Shown here in pieces: positions 7,257-15,231 of a stretch of 64,000 nucleotides of DNA (position 1 is its first letter; each line of letters starts with the position of its first letter). Both the position numbers and the translations under genes were made by a program. This DNA is from VRUE01 sp963702575. Lineage in GTDB: Bacteria > Actinomycetota > Thermoleophilia > Solirubrobacterales > 70-9. Under the pieces are notes generated by a model. It was not told where the DNA came from, made no database searches, and was given only the letters and a program-made list of their open reading frames with translations. The stretch covers positions 372,001 through 436,000 of the forward strand of contig CAVPCU010000006.1 in the NCBI GenBank assembly GCA_963702575.1. The letters are read 5' to 3'.

Positions 7257-7600
7257 ACGATGATGATCGAGAGGGCGAAGATCGCCAGCGACCAGAACGG
7301 GTAGGCGGGGATCGAGAGCAGCGCGGCGATCGCGTTCAGCGAGCCGACGATGATCCCGAACCAGCGCCCGAATTCGCCGCCGGAGAAGAGCGAGAAGGCG
7401 GCGATTAGCTCGAGCACCCCGATGATCAGGCTGACCCAGCCCCAGGTGTGCAGGCTGCTGATGATGTAGGTGGCATTTTCGGTGAAGAACTTCGAATCCC
7501 CGATCGCGGCGATGCCGTAGACGATGTTCAGCACGCCGGCGACCAGGAGCAGCACGCCGGCGAAGACCCACCAGCCGCTGATCAGACTTTCGTCATTCAT
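7214..7600 (-). CDS. Four-helix membrane protein, DUF7144-like
   Basis: A 128-residue protein with four hydrophobic helices: WWVFAGVLLLVAGVLNIVYG, WGWVSLIIGVLELIAAFSLF, WFGIIVGSLNAIAALLSIP, and FWSLAIFALSIIIVYKL. This organisation, with SGW at the N-terminus and the WGW.H segment, is typical of a small actinobacterial family (DUF7144). No function is known. It is convergent with, and overlaps by 43 bp, the RDD gene, and is divergent from the secreted protease gene. Confidence 0.8.
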   Translation of the reverse strand: MNDESLISGWWVFAGVLLLVAGVLNIVYGIAAIGDSKFFTENATYIISSLHTWGWVSLIIGVLELIAAFSLFSGGEFGRWFGIIVGSLNAIAALLSIPAYPFWSLAIFALSIIIVYKLAEGPEGNPVA

Positions 7601-7683
7601 GCGTGACCCTTTCGAGGAGGAGACAGAGTGATGATGAAATCCTAGGAGCAGCTTCTGTGGCTAACAAGTGTTTCCTGCGACAA

Positions 7684-8517
7684 ATGAGCTTCCCGTCTTA
7701 TCCGAAACGGCCTGCTTTCCGGTCCCTTTTGCTGGGGTTCGCCGTGCTGCTTGCCTCGCTGGCGCCCGCCTCGGCGAGCGCCGCGCTGCTGGTGCGCGGG
7801 CGGGCGCCGCTCCCACGGTTCCGCCGCGCCCCGCTCGCGTCCGCCAGCAGTCTGGGCGTCGCCGACGCCTCCGAAGTCGGCACACGCACCAACGGCAAGG
7901 TCATCGGCGTCGACCCGCGCGAGGGCCCCTACACCTGCTCGGGCACGGCGATCGATACGCCTAGCCGCTCGATCGTCCTCACCGCCGGGCACTGCGTCGT
8001 CGAAGAGGGCCGGGTCGGCCGCCACCTCGTCTTCGTCCCCGCCTACGAACACGGCGAGCGGCCCTTCGGCACCTTCCGGGTGCAGGCGCGTCTACGTGAT
8101 GCCGCAGTGGCGCCACGGCGAAAATCCCGACTACGACGTCGCCGCGCTGCGCGTCCGGCCCGAACCGCCTCGGGCTGCTCACCGACGTGGTCGGCGGGCG
8201 CGGCTACGCGACCGGCAAATCGCGCCTCGCCGCCTTCCAGATCTTCGGCTACCCGGCGGCCCACGCCGGCGGCGAAGAACTGCGGAGCTGCCGCGCGCAC
8301 GGGCTCGGCAGTCGACCCGCTGACCGACCGCTTCGCCGGCCCGCCGACGATGCTGGCCTCCTGCGACATGGCCGCCGGGTCGAGCGGCGGCGGCTGGCTG
8401 TTCGACGGCCAGTACGTCAGCGGCGTCACCAGCTACGGCTACGCCGGCCGCCCGACCCAGCTCTTCTCGCCCTACTTCGGCTCGGAGGTCGGCGCCTTCC
8501 TGCGCTCGCTGCCCTGA
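7684..8517 (+). CDS. Secreted trypsin-like serine protease, frame broken three times
   Basis: From ATG 7684 a signal peptide (SLLLGFAVLLASLAPASASA) precedes a chymotrypsin-fold domain. The catalytic His is in IVLTAGHCVV, the Asp in NPDYDVAALRV, and the Ser in GSSGGGWLF. The three parts lie in three frames: breaks near 8088, 8161 and 8309 are each of +1 type, and together restore the original frame. Conservation is good on both sides of every break, so sequencing error is more likely than decay. A paralogue with the same layout is at 30373-31308. Confidence 0.75.
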   Translation: MSFPSYPKRPAFRSLLLGFAVLLASLAPASASAALLVRGRAPLPRFRRAPLASASSLGVADASEVGTRTNGKVIGVDPREGPYTCSGTAIDTPSRSIVLTAGHCVVEEGRVGRHLVFVPAYEHGERPFGTFRVQARLRDAAVAPRRKSRLRRRRAARPARTASGCSPTWSAGAATRPANRASPPSRSSATRRPTPAAKNCGAAARTGSAVDPLTDRFAGPPTMLASCDMAAGSSGGGWLFDGQYVSGVTSYGYAGRPTQLFSPYFGSEVGAFLRSLP

Positions 8518-8550
8518 GGGCGCACCCGCGCGAATAGACTCGGGGGCGCG

Positions 8551-9426
8551 ATGGGCGTCGACGCGGTCAGAACCCCGGAGGAGAGCCTGCAGGGGCTGCC
8601 CGACTTCCCCTTCGAGTCGAGCTACCGCGAGATCGACGGCGTGCGCCTCGCCTACCTCGACGAGGGTGAGGGCAAGCCGGTCGTCTTCTTCCACGGCGAG
8701 CCGACCTGGTCGTTCCTCTGGCGCAAGGTGATCCCGCCGGTGCGCGACGCCGGCTACCGCTGCATCGCCCCCGACTACGCCGGCTTCGGCCGCTCCGACA
8801 AGCCCACCGATCTCTCCTGGTACACCTACGACCGCCACGTCGACCTGATGGCGCGGCTGCTGGAGGAGCTCGACGTGCGCGACGCGACCGCCGTCGTGCA
8901 CGACTGGGGCGGGCCGATCGGGCTGCGGCTTGCGGTCGAGCACCCCGACCGCTTCTCGCGGCTGGCGATCATGGAGACCGGCCCGTTCACCGGCCATCAG
9001 CGGATGAGCGACGCCTGGCTGGCGTTCCGCGAGTTCGTCCGCGAGAACGCCGACGTGCCGATCGGGATGCTGGTGCGCGGCGGGTGCAAGGAGGACCCGG
9101 GCGACGAGGTGATCGCCGCCTACGAGGCGCCCTATCCCACTCCGGAGTCGAAGGCCGGGGCGCGCGCCTTCCCGCTGATCCTGCCGACCGACCCCGAGAT
9201 GCCCGGCGCCGCCGAGGGCAAACGGGTGGCCGACGCGCTGCGCGAGGACGAGCGGCCGGTGCTGCTGCTCTGGGCCGACTCGGACCCGGTGCTGCCCTTC
9301 TCGGTCGGCGAGCGGATCTCCGAGCAGCTCAACTTCCCGGCGCCGCGGCCAATCGAGAACGCCGGGCACTTCCTCCAGGAGGACGCCGGCGAGGAGATCG
9401 GCCGGATCCTCGCCGAGTGGCTCTGA
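8551..9426 (+). CDS. Haloalkane dehalogenase-like alpha/beta hydrolase
   Basis: A 291-residue protein close to subfamily-I haloalkane dehalogenases. The oxyanion/halide segment is FFHGEPTWSFLWRK, the nucleophile is Asp in VVHDWGGPIG, with the adjacent Trp that helps bind halide, and the His is in ENAGHFLQED near the end. An Asp replaces the usual Ser at the nucleophile elbow, the diagnostic feature of this family. Expected reaction: hydrolytic C-halogen cleavage to alcohol, halide and proton. Activity on real haloalkanes is untested for most such homologues. Confidence 0.88.
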   Translation: MGVDAVRTPEESLQGLPDFPFESSYREIDGVRLAYLDEGEGKPVVFFHGEPTWSFLWRKVIPPVRDAGYRCIAPDYAGFGRSDKPTDLSWYTYDRHVDLMARLLEELDVRDATAVVHDWGGPIGLRLAVEHPDRFSRLAIMETGPFTGHQRMSDAWLAFREFVRENADVPIGMLVRGGCKEDPGDEVIAAYEAPYPTPESKAGARAFPLILPTDPEMPGAAEGKRVADALREDERPVLLLWADSDPVLPFSVGERISEQLNFPAPRPIENAGHFLQEDAGEEIGRILAEWL

Positions 9427-9435
9427 GGGCTGGCT

Positions 9436-10562
9436 CTAGGCGGGGGGCATGGTGACGGCGATGCGCCGGACGGCGCCGCGCAGCTCCTCGCGCGGGCGGT
9501 CGAGCAGGAGGCGGGCGCGTCGCGGCGGCGCGCCGTCCTCGAGCCAGGTGACGGTCCCCGGCCAGTAGGGGCCCGGCGGCGTGCCGGGGTGGTGGAAGGC
9601 GGTCGGCGAATACCCAGCTGCCGGTGTTGTGCAGACGCCCGCCGCCCGCCAGGGCCCACTCGGGCTCGCCCTGCCAGGGGCCGCCGCGGTGGGTGTGGCC
9701 GGTAAGCACATGGGCCGCGCCGATCTCCAGCCGCTCCGCCAGCTCCTTCGCCGCGCCTGACGCCGCTGCGTGAGATCGCGCCGGCGGAGAAGTCGGCGTC
9801 GAAGTCGGCTCGCAGCAGGCGGTTGAGGCTCCAGACGCCGGCGGGGACACCGGCGCCGATCGCGGCGCGCAGGGCGGCCCGGCGGCCGCGGCTGCGGCGG
9901 TTGCCGTTGGCACCGACGATCGTCCGCCAGGCCTGCTCGGATGGCCGGGCGACGCGACCGCTGAGCCGCGCCTGGGCGAGCGAGAAGAAGAAGCCGTAGA
10001 GCGGTCGCAGGACGCGCTCGTACTCGGCGGGCGAGGTGGGGCGGGGGAGGGGGCCGAAGGCGCGCATCGTCGCCGCCGCGGCGAGGCACTCGAGCCGCGG
10101 CAGGCTCATGTGGCAGTCCATGTAGTGGCCGTGGGTGGCGTAGACGTCGTCGCGCAGCCAGGCGCCCGGGTAGGCGAGCGTCAGCTCGGCGCCGCCGAGC
10201 CAGGCCGCGATCCGGGTGGCCGGCTCGCCGGCCGGCTCGGCCCGTTGCTCGAGGCCGAGCGGGCGGCCTTCGAGCGCGAGTCGCTCGAGCAGCGGCTCGG
10301 CCAGGCGGTGGTCGTGGTTGCCGGGGACGAGGAGGACCTCGCGGCCCGACATCGCCTCGCCCAGCTCCTCGAAGAACGGCTGGGCAGCGTCGAGCACCGC
10401 CGGCAGGGGCAGCTCGCGCAGCTCGAGCACGTCGCCGAGCAGGACGAGCCGGTCGGCTCCGTCGATCTCCTCGAGCAACGCCTGGCGGAGCGCGGGGTCG
10501 CGCAGCAGATCCTCGCCGAAGGCGCTGCCCAGGTGCAGGTCGGAGACGATCGCCGTCCGCAT
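9436..10562 (-). CDS. Calcineurin-like metallophosphoesterase, frame broken twice
   Basis: From ATG 10562 the protein begins MRTAIVSDLHLGSAFG (metal site 1), then VLLGDVLEL, VPGNHDHRL, and a histidine-containing ATHGHYMDCHM segment. After a break near 9765 the next frame carries AAHVLTGHTHRGG, the terminal GHTH motif. After a second break near 9608 the last frame reads FHHPGTPPGPYWPGTVTWLE to the stop. All core metallophosphoesterase motifs survive across the three frames. Substrate unknown; a cytoplasmic phosphodiesterase is likely as no signal peptide is seen. Confidence 0.75.
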
Positions 10563-10598
10563 AAAGGTGAACTTAACCTGCCGGGGTACCCTGGTCGG

Positions 10599-11565
10599 AT
10601 GCGGGGCTTTGGCGAGGAGCGGCTTGCGGCGGCGAACGGGATCGAGATCGCCTACCAGGAGGTCGGCGACCCCGAGGGCGAGCCGCTGCTGCTGATCATG
10701 GGCCTGGCGACCCAGATGATCGCTTGGGACGAGGGCTTCTGCGCGATGCTCGCCGAACGCGGCTTCCGCGTCGTGCGCTTCGACAACCGCGACATCGGCC
10801 GCTCGACCAAGATCGATGCGGCGGGCCTGCCGCGACGGACCGACATGCTGCTCGGCCGCCGCCGCACCGCGCCCTACCTGTTGCGCGACATGGCCGACGA
10901 CGACGCCGGGCTGATGGACCGCCTCGGCATCGATTCGGCGCACCTGGTCGGCGCCTCGATGGGCGGGATGATCGCCCAGACGCTGGCGATCCGGCGCCCG
11001 GAGCGGGTGCGCTCGCTGGTCTCGATGATGTCGAGCACCGGCAACCGCTGGCTCGGCCTGCCGGCGCTGGAAGGCGCTGGGCGCGCTGTTCGCCCGGCCG
11101 GGCGCCGGGCGCGAGGCGGCGATCGAGCACTCGGTCAGGATCTTCCGCACGATCGGCTCGCCCGCCTACCCGATGGACGAGGAGCGCCTGCGCGAGCTCG
11201 CCGCCGCCTCCTACGACCGCTCGCACAGCCGCGCCGGCGTGGCGCGCCAGCTGCACGCGATCACCGCCTCCGGCGACCGCACCTCGGCGCTGCGCAAGCT
11301 GCGCCTCCCTGCCACGGTGATCCACGGCACCAGCGACCCCCTGATCCGCCCGGTGGCGGGCCGAGCCACCGCCCGCGCGATCCCCGGCTCCCACCTGCGC
11401 CTGATCGAGGGCATGGGCCACGACCTGCCCGAAGAGCTCTGGCCGACCTTCGTCGAGGAGATCGCCGCACCGTCGCGGCGGCGGCGGCGCACAGCCAGCC
11501 CGGCTCAGCGCTTCGGCCCGACGAACTCGTCGAGCTTCGCCACGTCGGCCTTGCGCGAGACGTAG
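10599..11565 (+). CDS. Alpha/beta hydrolase, frame broken once
   Basis: ATG 10599 starts an alpha/beta hydrolase: LLLIMGLATQMIAWDEG (oxyanion loop), VVRFDNRDIGRST, nucleophile in LVGASMGGMIAQ (Ser), acid in VIHGTSDPLIRP, and His in IEGMGHDLPEE. A +1-type break near 11070 separates residues 1-157 from the rest; restoring one GC dinucleotide gives a continuous PALRKALGALFARPG. The layout resembles the RdmC-like/aclacinomycin methylesterase group, though the substrate is unknown. The last 61 bp overlap the convergent LAGLIDADG gene, so the true stop is uncertain. Confidence 0.75.
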
Positions 11566-12293
11566 ATCGACACCGCGGCCGATTCGTCCTTCGGAAAGGC
11601 CGCCGTCCAGCGCAGCCCGAGGCAGTCGCAGGCCGAGCAGAAGATGCTGGTGATGTCGGTGGAGACGTTCGTGAAGACGTAACGGGGCTGCCGCCAACCG
11701 CCGCGGCCGGTGTTGATGAAGCGGCAGCCGTCGGATTGAATCAGTCCCTTGAGCAGCTGCTGAGGCCATCGTTTCGCAAGCTCCTGCTGCCACTCGGCCA
11801 GGAAGATCGGCCGCGTGTGCTTTGCCCCTGGCCCGTGTTGCGGGAACAGACAAGGCCATGCCCGAGAGTAGGCCGAGACCGAATAGCAGTTGCTTGGCGT
11901 GAGGAGCGAATGGACCCTGTTGTCATGCACCGTGGCCTGAATCGACTCAGCGCATTCTCGGACGATCTGAGGATATTTCTTGTCGAGGAAGACCCGCAAC
12001 CGATGGACCCCCCGGGCATGCGAGGAGATGCTGCCGTCGCCGAGGTAGAGCCCCAGCAGATGAATATAGGCTGGGCCGAGCTCGTCGAATCTATGTTCCT
12101 TCTGCCCACATGTCGGACACGTATTGAGGGCGAGGCCGTCGTCGGTCGAACGTGAATGGCGCGGCAGCTTGCCGGCATGCCAGTCACGCACCGTCGGCAG
12201 TGGAACACCGAGTCGACGAGCAACCTGCCGCGCCCCAAGCCCATCGTCGTCGCGAAGCCGCAATGCCTCTTTGACCGTGGCCCGAGAATGCAT
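11505..12293 (-). CDS. LAGLIDADG homing-endonuclease-like protein
   Basis: From ATG 12293, about 262 residues. The N-terminus has a helix-turn-helix (ARQVARRLGVPLPTVRDWHAG) and a short CPTCG element. Two LAGLIDADG-type helices follow: IHLLGLYLGDGSIS and LLKGLIQSDGCRF, each with the catalytic-type Asp. No intein or intron context is seen, so it is free-standing. It lies 19 bp downstream of tRNA-Leu on the same strand. Such free-standing genes are common in actinobacteria; whether they cut DNA or act as regulators is unresolved. Confidence 0.8.
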   Translation of the reverse strand: MHSRATVKEALRLRDDDGLGARQVARRLGVPLPTVRDWHAGKLPRHSRSTDDGLALNTCPTCGQKEHRFDELGPAYIHLLGLYLGDGSISSHARGVHRLRVFLDKKYPQIVRECAESIQATVHDNRVHSLLTPSNCYSVSAYSRAWPCLFPQHGPGAKHTRPIFLAEWQQELAKRWPQQLLKGLIQSDGCRFINTGRGGWRQPRYVFTNVSTDITSIFCSACDCLGLRWTAAFPKDESAAVSIYVSRKADVAKLDEFVGPKR

Positions 12294-12312
12294 CTCATGA
12301 CCCCTGAATGAG

Positions 12313-12396
12313 TGCGGCGGGGGGGATTCGAACCCCCACGTCCTCTCGGACACGAGCACCTGAAGCTCGCGAGTCTGCCAGTTCCTCCACCGCCGC
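12313..12396 (-). tRNA. tRNA-Leu (anticodon CAG)
   Basis: On the minus strand the sequence folds into a class II tRNA: a 7-bp acceptor GCGGCGG/CCGCCGC, anticodon stem CGAGC/GCTCG around loop TTCAGGT (anticodon CAG), a long variable arm (TGTCCGAGAGGACGT), and T-loop TTCGAAT. 84 nt; CCA is not encoded. It is divergent from tRNA-Glu and directly upstream of the LAGLIDADG gene. Confidence 0.95.
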
Positions 12397-12537
12397 TGGA
12401 ACGACCAATCTAGCGACTCGCGAGCCCTGGCGAATCCGAAATCCGGCTAACGAACACACGTTCGTAATCTACCCCTCGCCACGGATGGAATCGCCACCAA
12501 GCACGACCGCCGCCGCTCGCTAGAATGTCGCTCCCGC

Positions 12538-12610
12538 GCCGCTATCGTCTAGGGGACTAGGACGCCGGATTCTCAGTCCGGAAACCGGGGTTCGAATCCC
12601 CGTAGCGGTA
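12538..12610 (+). tRNA. tRNA-Glu (anticodon CTC)
   Basis: A 73-nt cloverleaf: acceptor GCCGCTA/TAGCGGT, anticodon stem CCGGA/TCCGG around TTCTCAG (anticodon CTC), T-stem CGGGG with TTCGAAT. CCA is not encoded. Its 3' 42 nt are repeated at 13501-13544, marking it as the integration site of a small element. Confidence 0.95.
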
Positions 12611-12612
12611 CT
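12569..12612 (+). repeat. attL-like repeat: 3' part of tRNA-Glu
   Basis: 44 bp from the anticodon loop to 2 bp past the tRNA end, identical to 13501-13544. A tRNA 3' end duplicated from the anticodon loop outward is the standard footprint of tyrosine-recombinase integration. Confidence 0.88.
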
Positions 12613-12713
12613 CGTTGGGAGGCCAGCTGAGTTCCTTGGCTGTCCCGAAGGCTCCGTCGGTTTTGGTATGTCTGAGTATTGTCTTCGCTCATCTTCGAGA
12701 CCGGGGGCAATCA

Positions 12714-12941
12714 ATGCAGGCAGCGCGATGGGAGTACTACGTCGAGACCTTCAATCTGACCGAACGTTGGAGTTCGCGGCGTCAAGCAGAGGAGATCCAG
12801 AAGTTCATCGGACGCCTTGACGCGATTGGCGCGGAAGGGTGGGAGCTGGTCACTCAGGCTGAGATCACCTTGAAGGGCGGCATAACCGGCTCGGTAAAGG
12901 GTGAGCTGACGACCTGCTTCTTCAAGCGGCCCGTCTCCTAG
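12714..12941 (+). CDS. Small DUF4177-like protein
   Basis: From ATG 12714, 75 residues: WEYYVETFNLTERW, then IGRLDAIGAEGWELVTQAEI and a final FFKRPVS. The W-E-Y...GWELV pattern is typical of DUF4177 proteins, which are common in phages and mobile DNA and of unknown function. It is inside the interval bounded by the two 44-bp tRNA-Glu repeats. Its 3' end overlaps the convergent HicA-like gene by 4 bp. Confidence 0.7.
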   Translation: MQAARWEYYVETFNLTERWSSRRQAEEIQKFIGRLDAIGAEGWELVTQAEITLKGGITGSVKGELTTCFFKRPVS

Positions 12942-13129
12942 CGAGGGTTTGGAGGGACCGGGACTCCCAGCTGCCGGCATATTGCGCGAGTAAGCCTTGG
13001 TCCAACCTGACTATGTCGAGGCAAAGCAGACACTTGATTGGATGGTCCACGCCACTTCGCATGCTTCGAGCCACCGATCTCGCGGCATCCGTGGGCACGG
13101 AGATGACGTTCGAGATCGCGGCGCTTCAC
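12938..13129 (-). CDS. hicA: HicA-family toxin
   Basis: A 63-residue protein with the HicA/YcfA pattern: KRRDLERHLRAHGCREIGGS then KHAKWRGPSN (the conserved His), and a C-terminal RAICRQLGVP. HicA toxins are double-stranded-RNA-binding-fold ribonucleases that cut mRNA. The start ATG overlaps the stop of the upstream HicB-like gene by 4 nt, so here antitoxin precedes toxin. It lies inside the 44-bp-repeat interval. Confidence 0.85.
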   Translation of the reverse strand: MKRRDLERHLRAHGCREIGGSKHAKWRGPSNQVSALPRHSQVGPRLTRAICRQLGVPVPPNPR

Positions 13130-13356
13130 GCCGCGGCTACGAACCGCAGGTGCTCTCGATCGGCCTGCGGCGTTTGGCCGGCAAGCTCCTCGTCGGGCGT
13201 CAGCACGGTGCGCAGGGCATCGAGCACGTTCTCCTTCGCTTCCTCGCGGGTTCGGCCCTGGCTCATGGCGCCGGGGACCTCCAGAATGCGCGCGACGATC
13301 CAGCCCTCTTCGTCGGGGCTGTCGTAGGAGATCGTGAAGTCAACCGATGCGCCCAT
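13126..13356 (-). CDS. hicB: HicB-family antitoxin
   Basis: A 76-residue protein: VDFTISYDSPDEEGWIVARI then EVPGAMSQGRTREEAKENVLDA, the partial RNase-H-like fold of HicB. No C-terminal DNA-binding domain is visible, so it belongs to the short class. It precedes hicA with a 4-nt overlap. Together they form a small toxin-antitoxin cargo of the tRNA-Glu element. Confidence 0.88.
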   Translation of the reverse strand: MGASVDFTISYDSPDEEGWIVARILEVPGAMSQGRTREEAKENVLDALRTVLTPDEELAGQTPQADREHLRFVAAA

Positions 13357-13500
13357 GCGAGAACGGTAGCGCGTGCCACCGTCGCCCGCGGAAACTTTGT
13401 CCCGAACTTTGTCCCCGACTCCGCCGAACTCAGCAGAACAAGATCGAACTCCCCTGGACCGCGGAGAACTAGATCGACCGCAAATGGTCTCCCAGAGCCA

Positions 13501-13544
13501 ATTCTCAGTCCGGAAACCGGGGTTCGAATCCCCGTAGCGGTACT
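13501..13544 (+). repeat. attR-like repeat: copy of the tRNA-Glu 3' part
   Basis: Perfect 44-bp copy of 12569-12612. It lacks the 5' half of the tRNA and cannot be a functional gene. The 888 bp between the copies hold a DUF4177-like gene and HicAB but no integrase. Confidence 0.88.
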
Positions 13545-13548
13545 TGCC

Positions 13549-14148
13549 CTACCGGCGTCTGGAGTGGCGGCGGGGGAGGACCGCGATCGCGAACGTGGTG
13601 GAGGCTTCGTGGATCAGGTCGACAGGGACGGTCGTTGTCTTGGCGGCGCTTCGCGGTGGCTTGGCGGAGCCGAAGAGGGCGATGGAGACCAGCTGCCCGC
13701 GCGGGTCGTGGCGGGCCTTGTAGCGGATGCCGTTATAGCCGGCCTCTTGAAAGGCGAGCGCCCAGCCCTGGGTCAGGTTGTAGTCGGAGGTTGAGTGGAT
13801 CTCAGCGGTGAGGCCAATGAGTCCGAGGACGGTCGAGTCGGTCAGGTCAACGACGTTTGCTTTGGGTGAGCGCAGCCTGGATAGCCGTTGCGCGTCGACC
13901 AGCGGCTCCGGGATCACCCCGCCCGGTCGCAGTAGGCGCCCGAACTTCTCGACGAAAGCGCCAGTTGGCTCCTCGGCGAGGTAGCAAGTGCCTGCCTCAG
14001 CGAGGTTGAACCTGCCATCGGGGCCGACATCGAAGAGCCAAGGGGCGACTTCGGCGGTATGGATTCGCCACAGAGGTTTCGTCCCAAGCTTCGTGCTGGG
14101 AAGCTCGGGCAGGTCGTCCGGAGGAGCGGGCAGGCCGCGCGGGCTCAA
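13549..14148 (-). CDS. RES-domain toxin
   Basis: A 199-residue RES-domain protein: LWRIHTAEVAPWLFD (the conserved Arg), GTCYLAEEPTGAFVEKFG (the conserved Glu), and IHSTSDYNLTQGWALAFQEA then YNGIRYKARHDP with a late Ser. RES toxins (e.g. MbcT, ParT) are related to ADP-ribosyltransferases and degrade or modify NAD+ or a protein target. The start overlaps the stop of the upstream antitoxin-like gene by 4 nt. The gene begins immediately right of the attR-like repeat but is outside the repeated interval. Confidence 0.85.
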   Translation of the reverse strand: MSPRGLPAPPDDLPELPSTKLGTKPLWRIHTAEVAPWLFDVGPDGRFNLAEAGTCYLAEEPTGAFVEKFGRLLRPGGVIPEPLVDAQRLSRLRSPKANVVDLTDSTVLGLIGLTAEIHSTSDYNLTQGWALAFQEAGYNGIRYKARHDPRGQLVSIALFGSAKPPRSAAKTTTVPVDLIHEASTTFAIAVLPRRHSRRR

Positions 14149-14654
14149 CGCTTCAGGTCGGCCACGGTGCGGTGGGCCGAGAGAATCAAGGGCTCGATGT
14201 CCGCGTCGCCGAAGGCCTCGATCGGTGCCCGGTCACCAAGCTCGGGCTGGGGGGCGGTGGCAAACGCGGCAAGCGCCCAGGGATCAAGCCCCGCTTCGCC
14301 GAAGATCTCGTTGAGCTTCTTGATCGCCCCGAAGGGAGCGCTGTTCGCAGCATCGAACTGCCAACGCGGATAGCGGATCAGGTCGGCGTCGTCGCGCAGG
14401 GCGATCACCGAGCCGCTGAGCACCCGCTTGCGCAGCGCCTCGCGACTGACCCCACCGAGCAGGATGCGCGCTTCGGCGCTGGTCAGCAACTCCCCAAGCG
14501 CTCGCTCCCAGGCCCCGCCGGCAAGCACGACCATCGCCGCTCGTCGGCCAAGAACCTCGGCATCGTCAGCCGAGCTCGGCTGACCCCCGATCTCGGTGAG
14601 GGTGCGCCGGAACTCTTCGACGGTGCGATCTAGAAGGGCGGGTTTGGCTGCCAT
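14145..14654 (-). CDS. Xre/MbcA/ParS-like antitoxin
   Basis: A 169-residue protein whose C-terminal half carries the DUF2384-like signature RYPRWQFD followed by a proline/leucine-rich segment, characteristic of RES-toxin partners. The N-terminal half has a helix-turn-helix-like ILLGGVSREALRKRVLSG. It probably neutralises the RES protein and represses the operon. The 4-nt overlap with the toxin gene supports a coupled module. Confidence 0.82.
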   Translation of the reverse strand: MAAKPALLDRTVEEFRRTLTEIGGQPSSADDAEVLGRRAAMVVLAGGAWERALGELLTSAEARILLGGVSREALRKRVLSGSVIALRDDADLIRYPRWQFDAANSAPFGAIKKLNEIFGEAGLDPWALAAFATAPQPELGDRAPIEAFGDADIEPLILSAHRTVADLKR

Positions 14655-14725
14655 CGACTGCAGAGGATAGCGTCAATCCCGTCAACGTCAAGCATCGAAG
14701 GGACCAGCGCTCATAAAGCACGACC

Positions 14726-15187
14726 CTATGCCTGCCCCAGGCGTTCGGAGGCGGCTTTGCGCCGGTAGTCGAAGATCCGCTCGAGGTCGCGGCGGACGAA
14801 GAGCCGGTGGGCGAGGGCGCCGAGCGGGCCCAGCGGGATCGCATAGCGGACGCGGTCGTGGATCACGGTGGCGTCGTCGCCGTCCTCCTCGAACAGGTGG
14901 GTGTGCTCCCAGAGTGCATAGGGGCCCTTCGCTTGGATGTCGACGAAGCGCTCCGGCGGTTCCCAGGCCTCGATCCGGGTCTGCCAGCGCACCGGCACGC
15001 CGTGCAGCCTCAACTTGTAGTCGAGCCGCGCGCCCTGCCGCAACACCAACTCGCCCGGCGTAGTCACTTCGAAGTGCAGCCAGGGCGGCGTCATCGGCTC
15101 CAGGTTGAGTGCGTCCACATAGAACTCGAACGCCCGCTCGGCCGGCACCTCGACCCGTTGAGTGCGCTCGAGGAGGTGTATGTGCAC
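14726..15187 (-). CDS. SRPBCC-family protein
   Basis: About 153 residues from GTG 15187. The pattern RTQRVEVPAERAFEFYVDAL, then TPPWLHFEV, WEPPERFVDIQAKGPYALW and HDRVRYAIPLGPLGALAHR is a typical SRPBCC (START-like) ligand-binding fold, close to the cyclase/dehydrase group often found beside SDR proteins. It is divergent from an SDR-like gene, a common actinobacterial pairing. An in-frame ATG further upstream (15241) would overlap the neighbouring gene's 5' end, so the GTG is preferred. Confidence 0.8.
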   Translation of the reverse strand: MHIHLLERTQRVEVPAERAFEFYVDALNLEPMTPPWLHFEVTTPGELVLRQGARLDYKLRLHGVPVRWQTRIEAWEPPERFVDIQAKGPYALWEHTHLFEEDGDDATVIHDRVRYAIPLGPLGALAHRLFVRRDLERIFDYRRKAASERLGQA

Positions 15188-15231
15188 GGCGTCAGTCTTG
15201 CAGCCCGAACGACGAGGGCTACCTTTAGGGG

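Noticed and set aside
7684..8517. Programmed frameshifting as the cause of the many broken genes
   Set aside because: Breaks occur in unrelated enzymes, have no slippery heptamers, and three in one gene cancel out; error or mutation is simpler. Only the IS3 element has a real slippery site.
12397..12537. Additional gene between the two divergent tRNA genes
   Set aside because: The 141 bp hold no frame with start and coding character; they are presumably the promoters of the two tRNAs.
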